A DNA stretch of 22,892 nucleotides from Chloroflexia bacterium (lineage in GTDB: Bacteria; Chloroflexota; Chloroflexia; Thermomicrobiales; JALYUS01), in assembly GCA_025924435.1 (NCBI GenBank), contig JAICIL010000027.1, positions 1 through 22,892 of the forward strand. The letters run 5' to 3'. How positions within the stretch are numbered: the stretch's first letter is position 1; the number at the start of each line of letters is the position of its first letter. A program made the position numbers and the translations under genes. Of this stretch, positions 7,067 through 15,561 are shown one piece after another. A model generated the notes under the pieces. That model did no database searches, was not told the DNA's origin, and was given only the letters and a program-made list of their open reading frames with translations.

Positions 7067-7921
7067 CTACGGATGATCGGTCGTTTTTCGCGCCCGCAGT
7101 TGGGCGATGGCGGCGAGTTGCTCCTTGCCCTGATCGGCCAGCGCCGCCTGCCACGACGGGACATGCGGGCGCAGCGTGTCGAGGATCGTTTCGGTGATAG
7201 CGAGGTTGCGGAACCATTTCTTGTCCGCCGGGACGATGTACCACGGCGCGTCCGTCGTGCTGCACCGGCTCAAGGCATCCTCATACGCCGCCTGATAATC
7301 GTCCCACTTCTCGCGCTCGATCCAGTCGCCGGGCGAGAGTTTCCACGCTTTGACCGGGTCTTTCTCCCGCGCGAGGAGCCGCGCGCGCTGCTCGTCCTTG
7401 CTGATATGCAGGAAGAATTTGAGGATGATCGTCCCGTTCTCCGCCAGCAATCGCTCGAAGTTGTTGATCGCCTCGTACCGCCGCTTCCAGACCGCTTTCG
7501 GGGCGAGATCGTGGACGCGCACGACGAGCACATCCTCGTAGTGCGAGCGGTTGAAGATGCCGATCATCCCCTTCGCGGGCGCGCACGGATGGACGCGCCA
7601 GAGGAAATCGTGCGCGAGGTCGGCGGGCGTCGGCTCCTTGAAGGTGGCGACGTTGCAGCCCTGCGGGTTGATCGGCGCCATGACGTGCCGGATCGTGCCG
7701 TCCTTGCCGCTCGTGTCCATCCCTTGCAGGACGATCAGCACGCTCTGCCGCGCCGCGCCGTAGAGCAATTCCTGCATCTCCGCGAACTCCTCCCCAAGCG
7801 CCCGCGTCCGCGCCTCCGCCGCCTCGCGCGTCGTCCCCTTTGTATCGGCGGGGTCGTGGTCGCGCAGGCGCACCCTCGTCCGGGGCGGGACGCGGGCCGC
7901 CAGTGCATCGTCGTGCGCCAT
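7067..7921 (-). CDS. ppk2: Polyphosphate kinase 2 family protein
   Basis: 284 residues. The Walker A loop is GMDTSGKDGT (67-76), followed by HVMAPINPQGCNVATFKEPT, FLWRVHPCAPAKGMIGIFNRSHYEDVLVVRV and KFFLHISKDEQRARLLARE, all hallmarks of PPK2. By family knowledge it transfers phosphate between polyphosphate and nucleotides (ADP/GDP or AMP). The length fits the single-domain class I/III type; class cannot be assigned by eye. Cytosolic. ATG at 7921 has AAAGGAGG about 11 bases upstream. It is divergent from the arabinofuranosidase gene, with a CCTAACCCCC-family repeat in the gap. Confidence 0.9.
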   Translation of the reverse strand: MAHDDALAARVPPRTRVRLRDHDPADTKGTTREAAEARTRALGEEFAEMQELLYGAARQSVLIVLQGMDTSGKDGTIRHVMAPINPQGCNVATFKEPTPADLAHDFLWRVHPCAPAKGMIGIFNRSHYEDVLVVRVHDLAPKAVWKRRYEAINNFERLLAENGTIILKFFLHISKDEQRARLLAREKDPVKAWKLSPGDWIEREKWDDYQAAYEDALSRCSTTDAPWYIVPADKKWFRNLAITETILDTLRPHVPSWQAALADQGKEQLAAIAQLRARKTTDHP

Positions 7922-7983
7922 ATCGGGGCTTGCCTCCTTTCCGCTTCATGCTCGCGGCGCAGTATAGCGCACAATGGTGGTAC

Positions 7984-8126
7984 CCTAACCCCCACTGCCC
8001 AGAGGGCGCCCCCCTTCCCTCCGAGGGAAGGGGGAGCGAGCCGCCGCGAGATCGGGGCGTTTGGGGCAAGGCATGGGATTGGAACTGAGTCACCCCGTCC
8101 CGTTCCGGGAGGGGGCGGGGGGTGGG
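7984..8126 (+). repeat. Structured ~130-bp repeat, copy A
   Basis: Starts CCTAACCCCC and ends GGGGCGGGGGGTGGG. The first internal hairpin has an 11-bp stem (CCCCCTTCCCT/AGGGAAGGGGG). The family spacer GGGGCAAGGC and ACTGAGTCACCCC are present. The middle hairpin is weaker than in copies B and C. It ends 4 bp before the TTG start codon of the GH51 gene, in the same orientation as copies B and C. Confidence 0.8.
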
Positions 8127-8130
8127 TTCT

Positions 8131-9618
8131 TTGGCCGACACAACCGTCCACATCCGCACCGACGCGCCGATTGGCACGATTTCGCCCCGCCTCTACGGGC
8201 ATTTCGCGGAGCATCTGGGCCGCTGCTGCTACGATGGTCTCTGGGTCGGCACGGATGCCGGGGGCGTCCCGCACGAGGCGGGGTTCCGGACGGATGTGCG
8301 CGATGCCTTGCGCGCGCTGCCCGTGCCGCTCCTGCGCTGGCCGGGCGGCTGCTATGCCGATCACTACCACTGGCGGGACGGCATCGGGCCGCCGGAGAGG
8401 CGACCCCGGCGGCTCGGCATGTCGTGCGGCCTGACGGTGGAAGACGACAACACACTCGGCACGCATGAGTTTCTCCGGCTCTGCGCGCTGATCGGCGCGG
8501 AGCCGTATCTCGCGGGCAATGTCGGCACCGGCACGCCGCAGGAGTTGTGCGACTGGCTGGAATACTGCAACAGCCCGCTCGACACGACGCTGACGCGCGA
8601 GCGCGCCGCGAACGGCGCCCCCGCGCCCTTCGGCGTGCGGCTCTGGGGCGTCGGCAACGAGAACTGGGGCTGCGGCGGCAACTACGACGCCGAAACCTAC
8701 GCGCGCGAGTACCGGCGGTACGCGACGATGCTCCGGCATGTGGATCCGGCAGCGGAATTGGTCGCTTGTGGCCTCGAAGACGAGTGGAACGGCGCGCTGC
8801 TCGACACGCTCGGCAACCGGCTCGACCTCGTGGATCATCTCTCCATCCACGATTACTGGTCGGCGGGCGGGCCGGAACTCGATTTCACGGAGGACGACTA
8901 CTACACCCTGCTCGCGCAGGCGGACGCGACGGAGGCGTTCATCCGGCGGACGGCGGCGAGTATCGCCCGCGCGACGGGCGGGCAGCGACGAATCGGTATC
9001 GCGCTCGACGAGTGGGGCATCTGGCATCCCGAGGCGCGCCGCAACGGCTGGGGCGGCATCCCCGGCCGCCGCCCGATCACCTACGAGCAGGCGGGGACGC
9101 TGCGCGACGCGCTGGCGGCGGCGATCGCGCTGGAGGGCTTCCACCGGCAGTGCAATATCCTCTCGATGGCGAACCTCGCCCAGATCGTCAATGTCCTCCA
9201 CGCCCCGGTGATGACCGAGCCGGGCGGCGGGCGGATGTGGACGACGCCGACTTATCACGCCCTCCGCCTGCATGCCCCGCACATCGGCGCGACTGCGCTC
9301 CCGGTGGCGTGCGACGGGGGAGCGACCGTGCCGGGCGGCGCGCCCGCCGTCAGCGGCACGGCCTCGACGGACAGGCAGGGCGTCGCGGTGACGCTCGTCA
9401 ACCGGCATCTCGCGGAAGCCGCTACGGTTATTGTCCGTGGTGCGATGGACACGGCGACGGCGCGGGGACAGGTTCTGACCGGCGATCCCCGCGACCAGAA
9501 CAGCGCCGACGATCCGAACCGTGTCGCCCCCATGCCGCTCGCGGTCAATCGTGACGCGGACAAGGGTTGGCGCGTCACGCTCCCGCCGCACTCGCTCGCC
9601 ACGGTGCAATTGCGGTAA
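8131..9618 (+). CDS. abfA: Alpha-L-arabinofuranosidase, GH51
   Basis: 495 residues with start TTG at 8131. The (beta/alpha)8 barrel holds WPGGCYADHYHWRDGIGP, the acid/base E177 (GVGNENWG) and the nucleophile E294 (ALDEWGIWH), and the C-terminal part from about 385 is the beta-sandwich. GH51 enzymes release terminal arabinofuranose from arabinan or arabinoxylan fragments. No signal peptide, so it is cytosolic. The TTG start gives catalytic positions close to those of the characterised Geobacillus enzyme (E175/E294); GTG at 8122 is an alternative. The sequence upstream of the start is the end of repeat copy A, so the ribosome site would be the repeat's G-rich tail. 184 bp separate it from argF. 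Confidence 0.9.
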   Translation: MADTTVHIRTDAPIGTISPRLYGHFAEHLGRCCYDGLWVGTDAGGVPHEAGFRTDVRDALRALPVPLLRWPGGCYADHYHWRDGIGPPERRPRRLGMSCGLTVEDDNTLGTHEFLRLCALIGAEPYLAGNVGTGTPQELCDWLEYCNSPLDTTLTRERAANGAPAPFGVRLWGVGNENWGCGGNYDAETYAREYRRYATMLRHVDPAAELVACGLEDEWNGALLDTLGNRLDLVDHLSIHDYWSAGGPELDFTEDDYYTLLAQADATEAFIRRTAASIARATGGQRRIGIALDEWGIWHPEARRNGWGGIPGRRPITYEQAGTLRDALAAAIALEGFHRQCNILSMANLAQIVNVLHAPVMTEPGGGRMWTTPTYHALRLHAPHIGATALPVACDGGATVPGGAPAVSGTASTDRQGVAVTLVNRHLAEAATVIVRGAMDTATARGQVLTGDPRDQNSADDPNRVAPMPLAVNRDADKGWRVTLPPHSLATVQLR

Positions 9619-9664
9619 ATGAGTTGCCCGCGTTCATCGTCAGGCGGTATCGTGTCGCGGGGAG

Positions 9665-9799
9665 CCTAACCCCCCGGCCCCCTTCCGTCACTCCGGCGTG
9701 GGAAGGGGGAGCGAGCCTCGATTTGACCGAGGCATCGGGGAAAGCCGCGACATTAAGACTGAGTCACCCCCTCCTCGCGGGAGGGGGCCGGGGGGTAGG
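9665..9799 (+). repeat. Structured ~130-bp repeat, copy B
   Basis: Begins CCTAACCCCCCGGCCCCC and ends GGCCGGGGGGTAGG. Three hairpins can be drawn: CCCCCTTCC/GGGAAGGGGG, GCCTCG-7nt-CGAGGC, and CCCCCTCC/GGGAGGGGG. The spacer between the second and third (GGGGAAAGCC...ACTGAGTCA) matches the other copies. It ends 3 bp before the TTG start of argF, 46 bp after the arabinofuranosidase stop codon. Confidence 0.85.
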
Positions 9800-9802
9800 T
9801 TC

Positions 9803-10723
9803 TTGACCAAGCGCGATTTCCTGAAAGTAACCGACCTGTCTCGCGACGAGGCGTATGTGGTCTTCGACCTGGCGGCGCGGCTGAAGGCGGCGCCGAAGGG
9901 GAGCCATACGCATGTGCTCGCCGGGCGGGCGGTCGCGACGATCCTGGAGAAGCCGAGCCTGCGCACGCACGGCTCGTTCGAGGTCGGCATCGCGCAACTC
10001 GGCGCGCACCCGCTGACGCTCGGGACGACGGAGATCGCCCTCGGCACGCGCGAGCCGATCCGCGACGCCGCGCGCGTCCTCGAACGATACTGCGACGCCA
10101 TCGCCTACCGCACCTTCACGACCGAGCGCCTGCTGGAGATGGCGACCGCCGCCGTCCCCGTCATCAACGCGCTGACGGACGACGCCCATCCCGTCCAGAT
10201 CCTCGCGGACATCTTCACGGTCGAGGAGATTTTCGGGCACGGGAGCATCGCGGGGAAGCGGATCGCCTACATCGGCAACGGCGCGTCGAACACCGCCCGC
10301 TCGTGGCTGGAAGGGGCGCGGCTCTTCGGCTACCACCTCATCATCTCCTCACCGGACGAATTCCAGCCGCCGCAAGAAGAGATCGCCGCCGCCGGGGATG
10401 CCGTCTCGTTCCAGAACCCGCTCCGCGCCGCCGCGAACGCCGACGTCATCTACACCGATGTCTGGACGAGCATGGGGCAGGAGACGAGCGTCGAGCGGCA
10501 CCGCGCCGTCTTCTCCGACTGGACGGTGGACACGAATGTCGTCGCCGTCGCGCCGCCGCACGCGGTCGTGCTGCACTGCCTCCCGGCGCACCGGGGCGAG
10601 GAGATCAGCGACGAAGTGATCGAGGGGCCGCGCTCGCGCGTCTGGGAGCAGGCCGAGAACCGCCTGCACGTCCAGAAAGCCCTGCTCTGCTTCCTGCTCG
10701 GCGTCGGCGATCGCGTGCCCTGA
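9803..10723 (+). CDS. argF: Ornithine carbamoyltransferase
   Basis: 306 residues, the usual length, with start TTG at 9803 (MTKRDFLKVTDLSRDEAY). Motifs: carbamoyl-phosphate loop EKPSLRTHGSFE, HPVQILADIFT, DVWTSMGQE (the SMG ornithine loop) and HCLPAHRGEEI. It joins carbamoyl phosphate and ornithine to give citrulline in arginine synthesis. The usual STRTR loop reads SLRTH, so the final Arg is His, which is unusual. A longer in-frame reading from 9698 would run through the repeat and has no homology, so it was rejected. No other arginine genes are adjacent. Confidence 0.9.
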   Translation: MTKRDFLKVTDLSRDEAYVVFDLAARLKAAPKGSHTHVLAGRAVATILEKPSLRTHGSFEVGIAQLGAHPLTLGTTEIALGTREPIRDAARVLERYCDAIAYRTFTTERLLEMATAAVPVINALTDDAHPVQILADIFTVEEIFGHGSIAGKRIAYIGNGASNTARSWLEGARLFGYHLIISSPDEFQPPQEEIAAAGDAVSFQNPLRAAANADVIYTDVWTSMGQETSVERHRAVFSDWTVDTNVVAVAPPHAVVLHCLPAHRGEEISDEVIEGPRSRVWEQAENRLHVQKALLCFLLGVGDRVP

Positions 10724-10827
10724 TTCGCGTTCCAAAGAGGGTCGCACGAGGGGAGCGACGGCGCTGTCTCTCCCATATGCTCGTGCTATTGTGCATTCTA
10801 TCACAACCTGTGTGAGAGACAAGAACA

Positions 10828-10917
10828 GGAACCGCCAAGGACGCCAAGAGAGAGCGAGAGAAAAAAGAAGAAACCTTCTGCGTATCTCCTTGGCGTCCTT
10901 GGCGTCCTTGGCGGTTC
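10828..10917. repeat. Inverted repeat, AACCGCCAAGG family
   Basis: The left arm GGAACCGCCAAGGACGCC and the right arm (10884-10917), whose complement reads TTTGAACCGCCAAGGACGCC and adds one further copy of AAGGACGCC, flank a purine-rich centre. It lies in the 330-bp gap between argF and the aminotransferase. The rest of that gap (10724-10827) shows only a possible AT-rich leader (TTGTGCATTCTATC), to which I assign no function. Confidence 0.8.
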
Positions 10918-10934
10918 AAATACGGTCACCCTAT

Positions 10935-10964
10935 TTGGCAGGGGTTCGGGCGACGATGTACACT
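10935..10964 (+). promoter_or_regulatory. Probable sigma-70-type promoter of the aminotransferase gene
   Basis: TTGGCA (10935-10940) and TACACT (10959-10964) are 18 bp apart, 90 bp upstream of the ATG. The leader then carries a weak CCCCCG/CGGGGG pairing. Position right after the repeat and before the gene supports it; strength is a guess. Confidence 0.45.
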
Positions 10965-11053
10965 GCGGGGAATTGGTTGCATGCATCCCCCGGCGCACCC
11001 GGCACCCGCGGTGGCCCGTTGTTGCGGGGGTAATTGGGGAAGGGATGGGCGCG

Positions 11054-12301
11054 ATGGCGGAGACCGTCACACGGACGAATGAACCACCGATGGACCTGCT
11101 CGGGCAGACGGGGCAGGCGGCCCGCAGCGTTGATGTTGACTACTTCAACTACGATCCGAACGACACGCGGATTTCCTTCGCCGGCGGCCTGCCGGACCCG
11201 GCGTCGCTGCCGACCGACGATGTGGCGCACGCGACGGTGAAGGCGCTCGCGGAGCACGGCACAACCGCCCTCCAGTACGGCCGCGTCGGCGGTTACCGCC
11301 CGCTCGTGGACTTCCTGCGCGCCAAATTGAAGCGCACGCAGATGATGGAGATCCCGGAGGACGGCATCCTGCTCACCGCCGGTTCGATGCAGGCGCTCAC
11401 CTTCGTCGTCAGCCTGCTCGTGGATCGCGGCGACACGATCATCAGCGAGGACCCGGTCTGGCCGGGTGGCGTCGGCCTCTTCAACACGGTCGGCGCGAAG
11501 GTCGTCACCGTGCCGCTGGACGAGCAGGGCATGCGGGTGGACGTGCTGGAGGAGCGGCTGGCGGAGCTCAAGGCCGAGGGCGTCCGGCCCAAGTTCATCT
11601 ACACCCTGCCGACCTTCCAGAATCCCGTCGGCGTCACCGCCCCCGTCGCGCGTCGCCGGCGCCTGCTCGATCTCGCGGAGGAGTACAACACCTTCGTCTT
11701 CGAGGACGATGCGTACAACGATCTGCGCTTCGACGGCGAGCCGCTGCCCGCGATCTACGCGCTCGACCGCCAGCGGGGCGGCAACCGCGTCATCTCCATC
11801 GGCACTTTCTCGAAAATCCTCGGCGCGGGGATGCGCATCGGCTGGGTCGTCGCGCCGCCCGCGCTGATCCAGAAAATCGGCGGCCTGAAGGGCGACGGCG
11901 GCGTCAGCCCCTTCGCGACGACGGCGACGGCGGAGTTCTGCCTGGCGGGCAAGTTGGAGCCGCACATCGAGGTGCTCAAAGGGGTCTACCAGCGCAAGCG
12001 CGACGCGATGGTCGGCGCGCTCGAGGAGCACATGCCCGAAGGCGTCACATGGACCGTGCCGGATGGCGGCTTCTTCATGTGGCTGACGCTGCCGGAGAAT
12101 GTCAACACGGCGAAACTGATGCCGCTCGCCGCGCGGGAGGGCGTCGAGTACCTGCCGGGCGTCGCCTGCCGCTTCGGCGGCGCGGGCACGAACGCCATCC
12201 GCCTCTCATTCAGCGTGATGACGGAGGAACAGATTCGGGAAGGTATCGCGCGGCTCGGCAGGCTGATCCACCGCGCGATGTCGGGACAAATACAGGACTG
12301 A
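11054..12301 (+). CDS. PLP-dependent class I/II aminotransferase, LysN/MocR-like
   Basis: 415 residues of fold-type I. The Schiff-base lysine is K254 in GTFSKILGAGMRIGWV; other marks are ISFAGGLPDP at the N-terminus, LQYGRVGGYRPL, YTLPTFQNPVGVT (Asn that contacts PLP) and FEDDAYNDLRF (Asp to the pyridine nitrogen). The N-terminal GGLPDPASLP phrase and 'YGRVGGY' place it near 2-aminoadipate, aromatic or valine-type aminotransferases of the LysN/AAT-I group; the exact substrate is open. ATG at 11054 has GGGAAGGG at about 8-9-nt spacing; ATG at 11045 is too close to that site. A palindrome overlaps its stop codon. Confidence 0.85.
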   Translation: MAETVTRTNEPPMDLLGQTGQAARSVDVDYFNYDPNDTRISFAGGLPDPASLPTDDVAHATVKALAEHGTTALQYGRVGGYRPLVDFLRAKLKRTQMMEIPEDGILLTAGSMQALTFVVSLLVDRGDTIISEDPVWPGGVGLFNTVGAKVVTVPLDEQGMRVDVLEERLAELKAEGVRPKFIYTLPTFQNPVGVTAPVARRRRLLDLAEEYNTFVFEDDAYNDLRFDGEPLPAIYALDRQRGGNRVISIGTFSKILGAGMRIGWVVAPPALIQKIGGLKGDGGVSPFATTATAEFCLAGKLEPHIEVLKGVYQRKRDAMVGALEEHMPEGVTWTVPDGGFFMWLTLPENVNTAKLMPLAAREGVEYLPGVACRFGGAGTNAIRLSFSVMTEEQIREGIARLGRLIHRAMSGQIQD

Positions 12302-12355
12302 GGACTGAGGACTGAGGGCTGAGAGCGAAAACCCTCAGTCCTCAGTACTTACTCA
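12294..12355. repeat. GGACTGAGG palindrome on the aminotransferase stop codon
   Basis: Three GGACTGA units are followed by a perfect 15-bp stem: ACTGAGGACTGAGGG (12304-12318) with CCCTCAGTCCTCAGT (12332-12346), loop 13 nt. The TGA at 12299-12301 that ends the aminotransferase is one of the repeat units. No T tract follows, though the stem could still slow transcription. Confidence 0.8.
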
Positions 12356-12368
12356 GAGGGGTGGCTCA

Positions 12369-12947
12369 ATGAGCGTGAATGTGGGCGTATTTATTGATGT
12401 ATCGAATCTCTTCTATTCCGCGCGCAGCATGGGCGTGGAGGTGAATTACATCCGGCTGTTGGAGCATGTGACGCGGAACCGGCACCTGATCCGGGCGAGC
12501 GCGTACACGGGGATTGACCCGGAGAACGGCAGCCAGCGCCGCTTCGTGGACTTCCTCAGCGCGAACGGCTATCGCGTCGTCTGCAAGGACATCCAGAAAC
12601 ACGAGAGCGGGCGCATCAAGGCGGATCTCGACGTCGAGATGACGCTGGATATCTACATGATGTCCGAGAAGTTCGATGTCGTCGTCCTCATCACGGGGGA
12701 CGGCGATTTCAAGCGGCTCGTCGAGGTCGTGCAGCAGAAGGGCGTGCGCGTCGAGATCGTCGGCTTCGGCGCGAGCACGTCGAGCGACCTGATCGCGATG
12801 GCGGACCAGTTCACCGAGATCAGCACCATCCCGGAAATCTTCCGCAACAGCAGCGCGCCGCAGCCAACCAATGGCGACGTCCCCGCCGCCGCGCGCGATG
12901 TGCTGAACGGCGGTTCCTTCGCCCTCAACCGCCCCCGCCCGGCCTGA
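12369..12947 (+). CDS. NYN-domain (LabA/DUF88) putative nuclease
   Basis: 192 residues. The PIN-like NYN fold is clear: GVFIDVSNLFYSAR near the N-terminus, KADLDVEMTLDIYMM in the middle and VVVLITGDGDFKRLVEVVQQ with GVRVEIVGFG after it, carrying conserved acidic residues for metal-dependent RNA cleavage. NYN proteins act on RNA; LabA of cyanobacteria affects circadian output. The C-terminal 35 residues are low-complexity. ATG at 12369 is preceded by GAGGGGTGG. The stop is 8 bp before the FemAB start, so this and the next two genes look like one operon, tying it loosely to cell-wall synthesis. Confidence 0.85.
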   Translation: MSVNVGVFIDVSNLFYSARSMGVEVNYIRLLEHVTRNRHLIRASAYTGIDPENGSQRRFVDFLSANGYRVVCKDIQKHESGRIKADLDVEMTLDIYMMSEKFDVVVLITGDGDFKRLVEVVQQKGVRVEIVGFGASTSSDLIAMADQFTEISTIPEIFRNSSAPQPTNGDVPAAARDVLNGGSFALNRPRPA

Positions 12948-12955
12948 GCACGCCG

Positions 12956-14005
12956 ATGACGAGCGCGACCGGCCTCATCACTCCCGCTGAGGAAACCTCC
13001 CCCGATGCGGCGTCGCGGCACGGCGCGCAGGCGGAGATGGCACAGGCGAGCGTGCTCCAGCGGTGGGCATGGGGCGCGTTCAAGGAGCGGCATGGGTGGA
13101 ACGTCGCGCGGGAGACGGGCGACGGATTCGCGGTGCAAATGCTGCTGAAGCGGAAATTCGGCGTCACGATTGGGTATGTGCCGCGCGGCCCGGCGGTGAA
13201 CTGGCGCGATGCGGACGCGGTTGCTGCCTGCCTCGGCGCGCTCGATGCCCTGTGCGAACGCGAGGGCGTCGCGCTCGCGCTGATCGAACCGGATGCGATG
13301 TTCCCTACGGATTTCGATTCCCGACGATACAATCTATCGCCATCGCATCTCTCCGTGCAGCCACTCAGGACGATTATCGTGCGCTGCGACCGGGACGACG
13401 ACGCGCTGCTCGCGGCGATGAAGCAGAAGACGCGCTACAACGTCCGCCTCGCCGCCAAGCGGGGCGTCACCGTCCGGCAGGGGGGCGCGGGCCATCTCCC
13501 CGCCTTCTGGTCGCTCTTGCGGACGACGGCGGCGCGCGACGCCTTCGGCGTCCACACGCTCAATTACTATGCCGATCTGCTCCGCTTCTTCCCGCCGCCG
13601 GACGAGGGCGCGCTGCTCTGCGCGGAGTACGGCGGCGAAGTCGTCGCGGCGGCGATCCTGCTGCGCGGCGGGCCGACGGCGATCTACCTCGCGGGCGCGT
13701 CGAGCGATACGCACCGCGAGCACATGCCGACCTACGCCCTCCAATATGCCGCCCTCCAGTGGGCGCGCGATGTCGGCTGCACGCGCTACGATCTCTGGGG
13801 CATCCCGCCGACCGATACGCCGCCGGATGCCGCCCAGGGCGAGCGGCGGAATGTGCGGGATGGCCTCTGGGGCGTCTACCGCTTCAAGCAGGGGTTCGGC
13901 GGCGAGGTGGTCTCCTATCCCGGCATCTTCGTCCGCCGATACCGGCCGGTGATCGGGCGGCTCGCGCTGCGGGCGATTAACCGCCAGCGGGGGGTGCTCG
14001 GATGA
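12956..14005 (+). CDS. FemAB-family peptidoglycan-bridge aminoacyltransferase
   Basis: 349 residues. The two GNAT-like halves of the FemXAB family are visible: VLQRWAWGAFKERHGWN, FGVTIGYVPRGPAVNW and LRTIIVRCDRDDDALLAAMKQKTRYNVRLAAKRGV in the first, and RDAFGVHTLNYYADLLRF, RYDLWGIPP and GLWGVYRFKQGFGGEVVSYPG in the second. Members use aminoacyl-tRNA to add residues to the side chain of lipid II. The next gene, murE, overlaps it by 4 bp (ATGA), supporting a cell-wall role. The start has no strong ribosome site and may be translationally coupled to the NYN gene. The amino acid added is not known. Confidence 0.85.
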   Translation: MTSATGLITPAEETSPDAASRHGAQAEMAQASVLQRWAWGAFKERHGWNVARETGDGFAVQMLLKRKFGVTIGYVPRGPAVNWRDADAVAACLGALDALCEREGVALALIEPDAMFPTDFDSRRYNLSPSHLSVQPLRTIIVRCDRDDDALLAAMKQKTRYNVRLAAKRGVTVRQGGAGHLPAFWSLLRTTAARDAFGVHTLNYYADLLRFFPPPDEGALLCAEYGGEVVAAAILLRGGPTAIYLAGASSDTHREHMPTYALQYAALQWARDVGCTRYDLWGIPPTDTPPDAAQGERRNVRDGLWGVYRFKQGFGGEVVSYPGIFVRRYRPVIGRLALRAINRQRGVLG

Positions 14006-15561
14006 GCGCGAGCGGGCCGCCGGATGCGATCATGTCGCCGCGTCCGCTCGCGGCGCTCCTGGCCGACGTGGGGGATGCGCGCATCACCGGGGACGCCGCG
14101 TGCGCGATCACCGATGTCGTCTACGATTCGCGCCTCGCGACGCCGGGCTGCCTCTTCGTCGCGCTCCGGGGCGGCTACGCGGACGGCCATCGCTTCGTCG
14201 GTGAGGCGGCGAAGCGGGGCGCGGTCGCGATACTCGTCGAGGAGGCGGATGCCATCCCTGAAGGCATCCGGGCGTACGTTGCCGTGCCGGATACGCGGGC
14301 CGCGCTCGCGCTCGTGGCGGCGAACTGGTACGACCATCCGGCGAACGATCTGACGGTGATTGGCGTGACGGGCACGAACGGCAAGACGACGACAACGACG
14401 ATGATTGCGGACATCCTCGACGCGGCGGGGCTGCGGAGCGCCCTGCTCGGCACGGTGGAGATGAAACTCGGCGCGGATCGCCGGCCGAACCCGAACCACC
14501 AGACGACACCCGAATCGCTGCATGTCCAGCGTTTCCTGCGGCAGGCGGTGGCGGCGGGATGCACGCATGCGGTGCTGGAAGCGACCTCGCACGGCCTCGC
14601 CATGCATCGCCTCGACGCGCTGCCGGTGGATGTCGCCGTCTTCACGAACATCTCGCACGATCACCTGGAATATCACGGGACGTTCGACGCCTATCTCGCG
14701 GCGAAGCGCGCCCTTTTCGCGCGGCTGAACGCCGCCCCGGAGCGCGGCACGCATCGCTGGGCCGTCGTCAACGCGCACGACCCGCATGCGGACGCCTTCC
14801 TCACCGCCGCACCGGGCGCGACGCCGCTCCGCTACGGTATTGACACCGATACGCCCATCGCCGCGGCGACGGTGATGGAATTGCCGGAGCATGTCGTCTT
14901 CACACTCCAGACGCCAACGGGCGGCGCGACGATCTACCTCAACACGCTCGGCACATACAACGTCCTCAACGCGCTGGCGGCGGCGGCGGTCGGCCACACG
15001 CAGGGGATTGATGCGGAGACGATTGCCGCCGGGCTGGGTGACTTTCGCGATGTCGCGGGCCATCTGGAGCGGATCGAGATGGGGCAGCCGTACGCGGTGA
15101 TCGTGGACTTCGCGCACACGCCCGCCGCGTGCGAGGCGCTCTTCGGCTTGCTTCGCCGGACGACGCAGGGTAGACTCGCGGTGGTCTTCGGCAGTGCCGG
15201 GGAGCGCGATGCGGCGAAGCGCCCGATGCAGGGCGCGATTGCGGCGCGGTACGCCGATCTCGCGCTCTTCACGAATGAGGACCCGCGCTTCGAGGACCCG
15301 GAGGCGATCCTGCGCGAGATGGCGGCGGGTGCGGTGGCGGAGCGGCCGGAGTGGCGCGAGGGCGAGCAGTATCGCTGCATCGCGGACCGTGCGGAGGCCA
15401 TCGGCGCGGCCTTCGATTGGGCCGCGCCGGGCGACACGGTCGCCCTCGTCGGCAAGGGGCACGAGAACTCGATCATCGTCGGCGCCGAAGCGCTGCCGTG
15501 GGACGAAGCCGCCGCCGCGCGTGCCGCACTCCGGGAGCGCGGATACACGGGGGAGACCTAA
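14002..15561 (+). CDS. murE: UDP-N-acetylmuramoyl-tripeptide synthetase MurE
   Basis: 519 residues. Mur ligase features: VVYDSRLATPGCLFVALRG, the ATP loop GVTGTNGKTTTT (K128), NHQTTPESLHVQRFL, EATSHGLAMHR, SHDHLEYHGTFDAYLAAKR (site of the carbamylated Lys) and VDFAHTPAACEAL. It adds the third amino acid to UDP-MurNAc-Ala-Glu. The position that reads DNPR in meso-diaminopimelate enzymes is EDPR (426-429); this and the FemAB partner would fit a lysine or ornithine wall, as known for some Chloroflexota, but does not prove it. It is coupled to the FemAB gene by an ATGA overlap. Its stop codon TAA is formed by the first bases of repeat copy C. Confidence 0.93.
   Translation: MSASGPPDAIMSPRPLAALLADVGDARITGDAACAITDVVYDSRLATPGCLFVALRGGYADGHRFVGEAAKRGAVAILVEEADAIPEGIRAYVAVPDTRAALALVAANWYDHPANDLTVIGVTGTNGKTTTTTMIADILDAAGLRSALLGTVEMKLGADRRPNPNHQTTPESLHVQRFLRQAVAAGCTHAVLEATSHGLAMHRLDALPVDVAVFTNISHDHLEYHGTFDAYLAAKRALFARLNAAPERGTHRWAVVNAHDPHADAFLTAAPGATPLRYGIDTDTPIAAATVMELPEHVVFTLQTPTGGATIYLNTLGTYNVLNALAAAAVGHTQGIDAETIAAGLGDFRDVAGHLERIEMGQPYAVIVDFAHTPAACEALFGLLRRTTQGRLAVVFGSAGERDAAKRPMQGAIAARYADLALFTNEDPRFEDPEAILREMAAGAVAERPEWREGEQYRCIADRAEAIGAAFDWAAPGDTVALVGKGHENSIIVGAEALPWDEAAAARAALRERGYTGET

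Noticed and set aside
10911..10925. GGTTCAAAT resembling a tRNA T-loop
   Set aside because: It is the end of the AACCGCC repeat; no acceptor, D or anticodon stems can be drawn.
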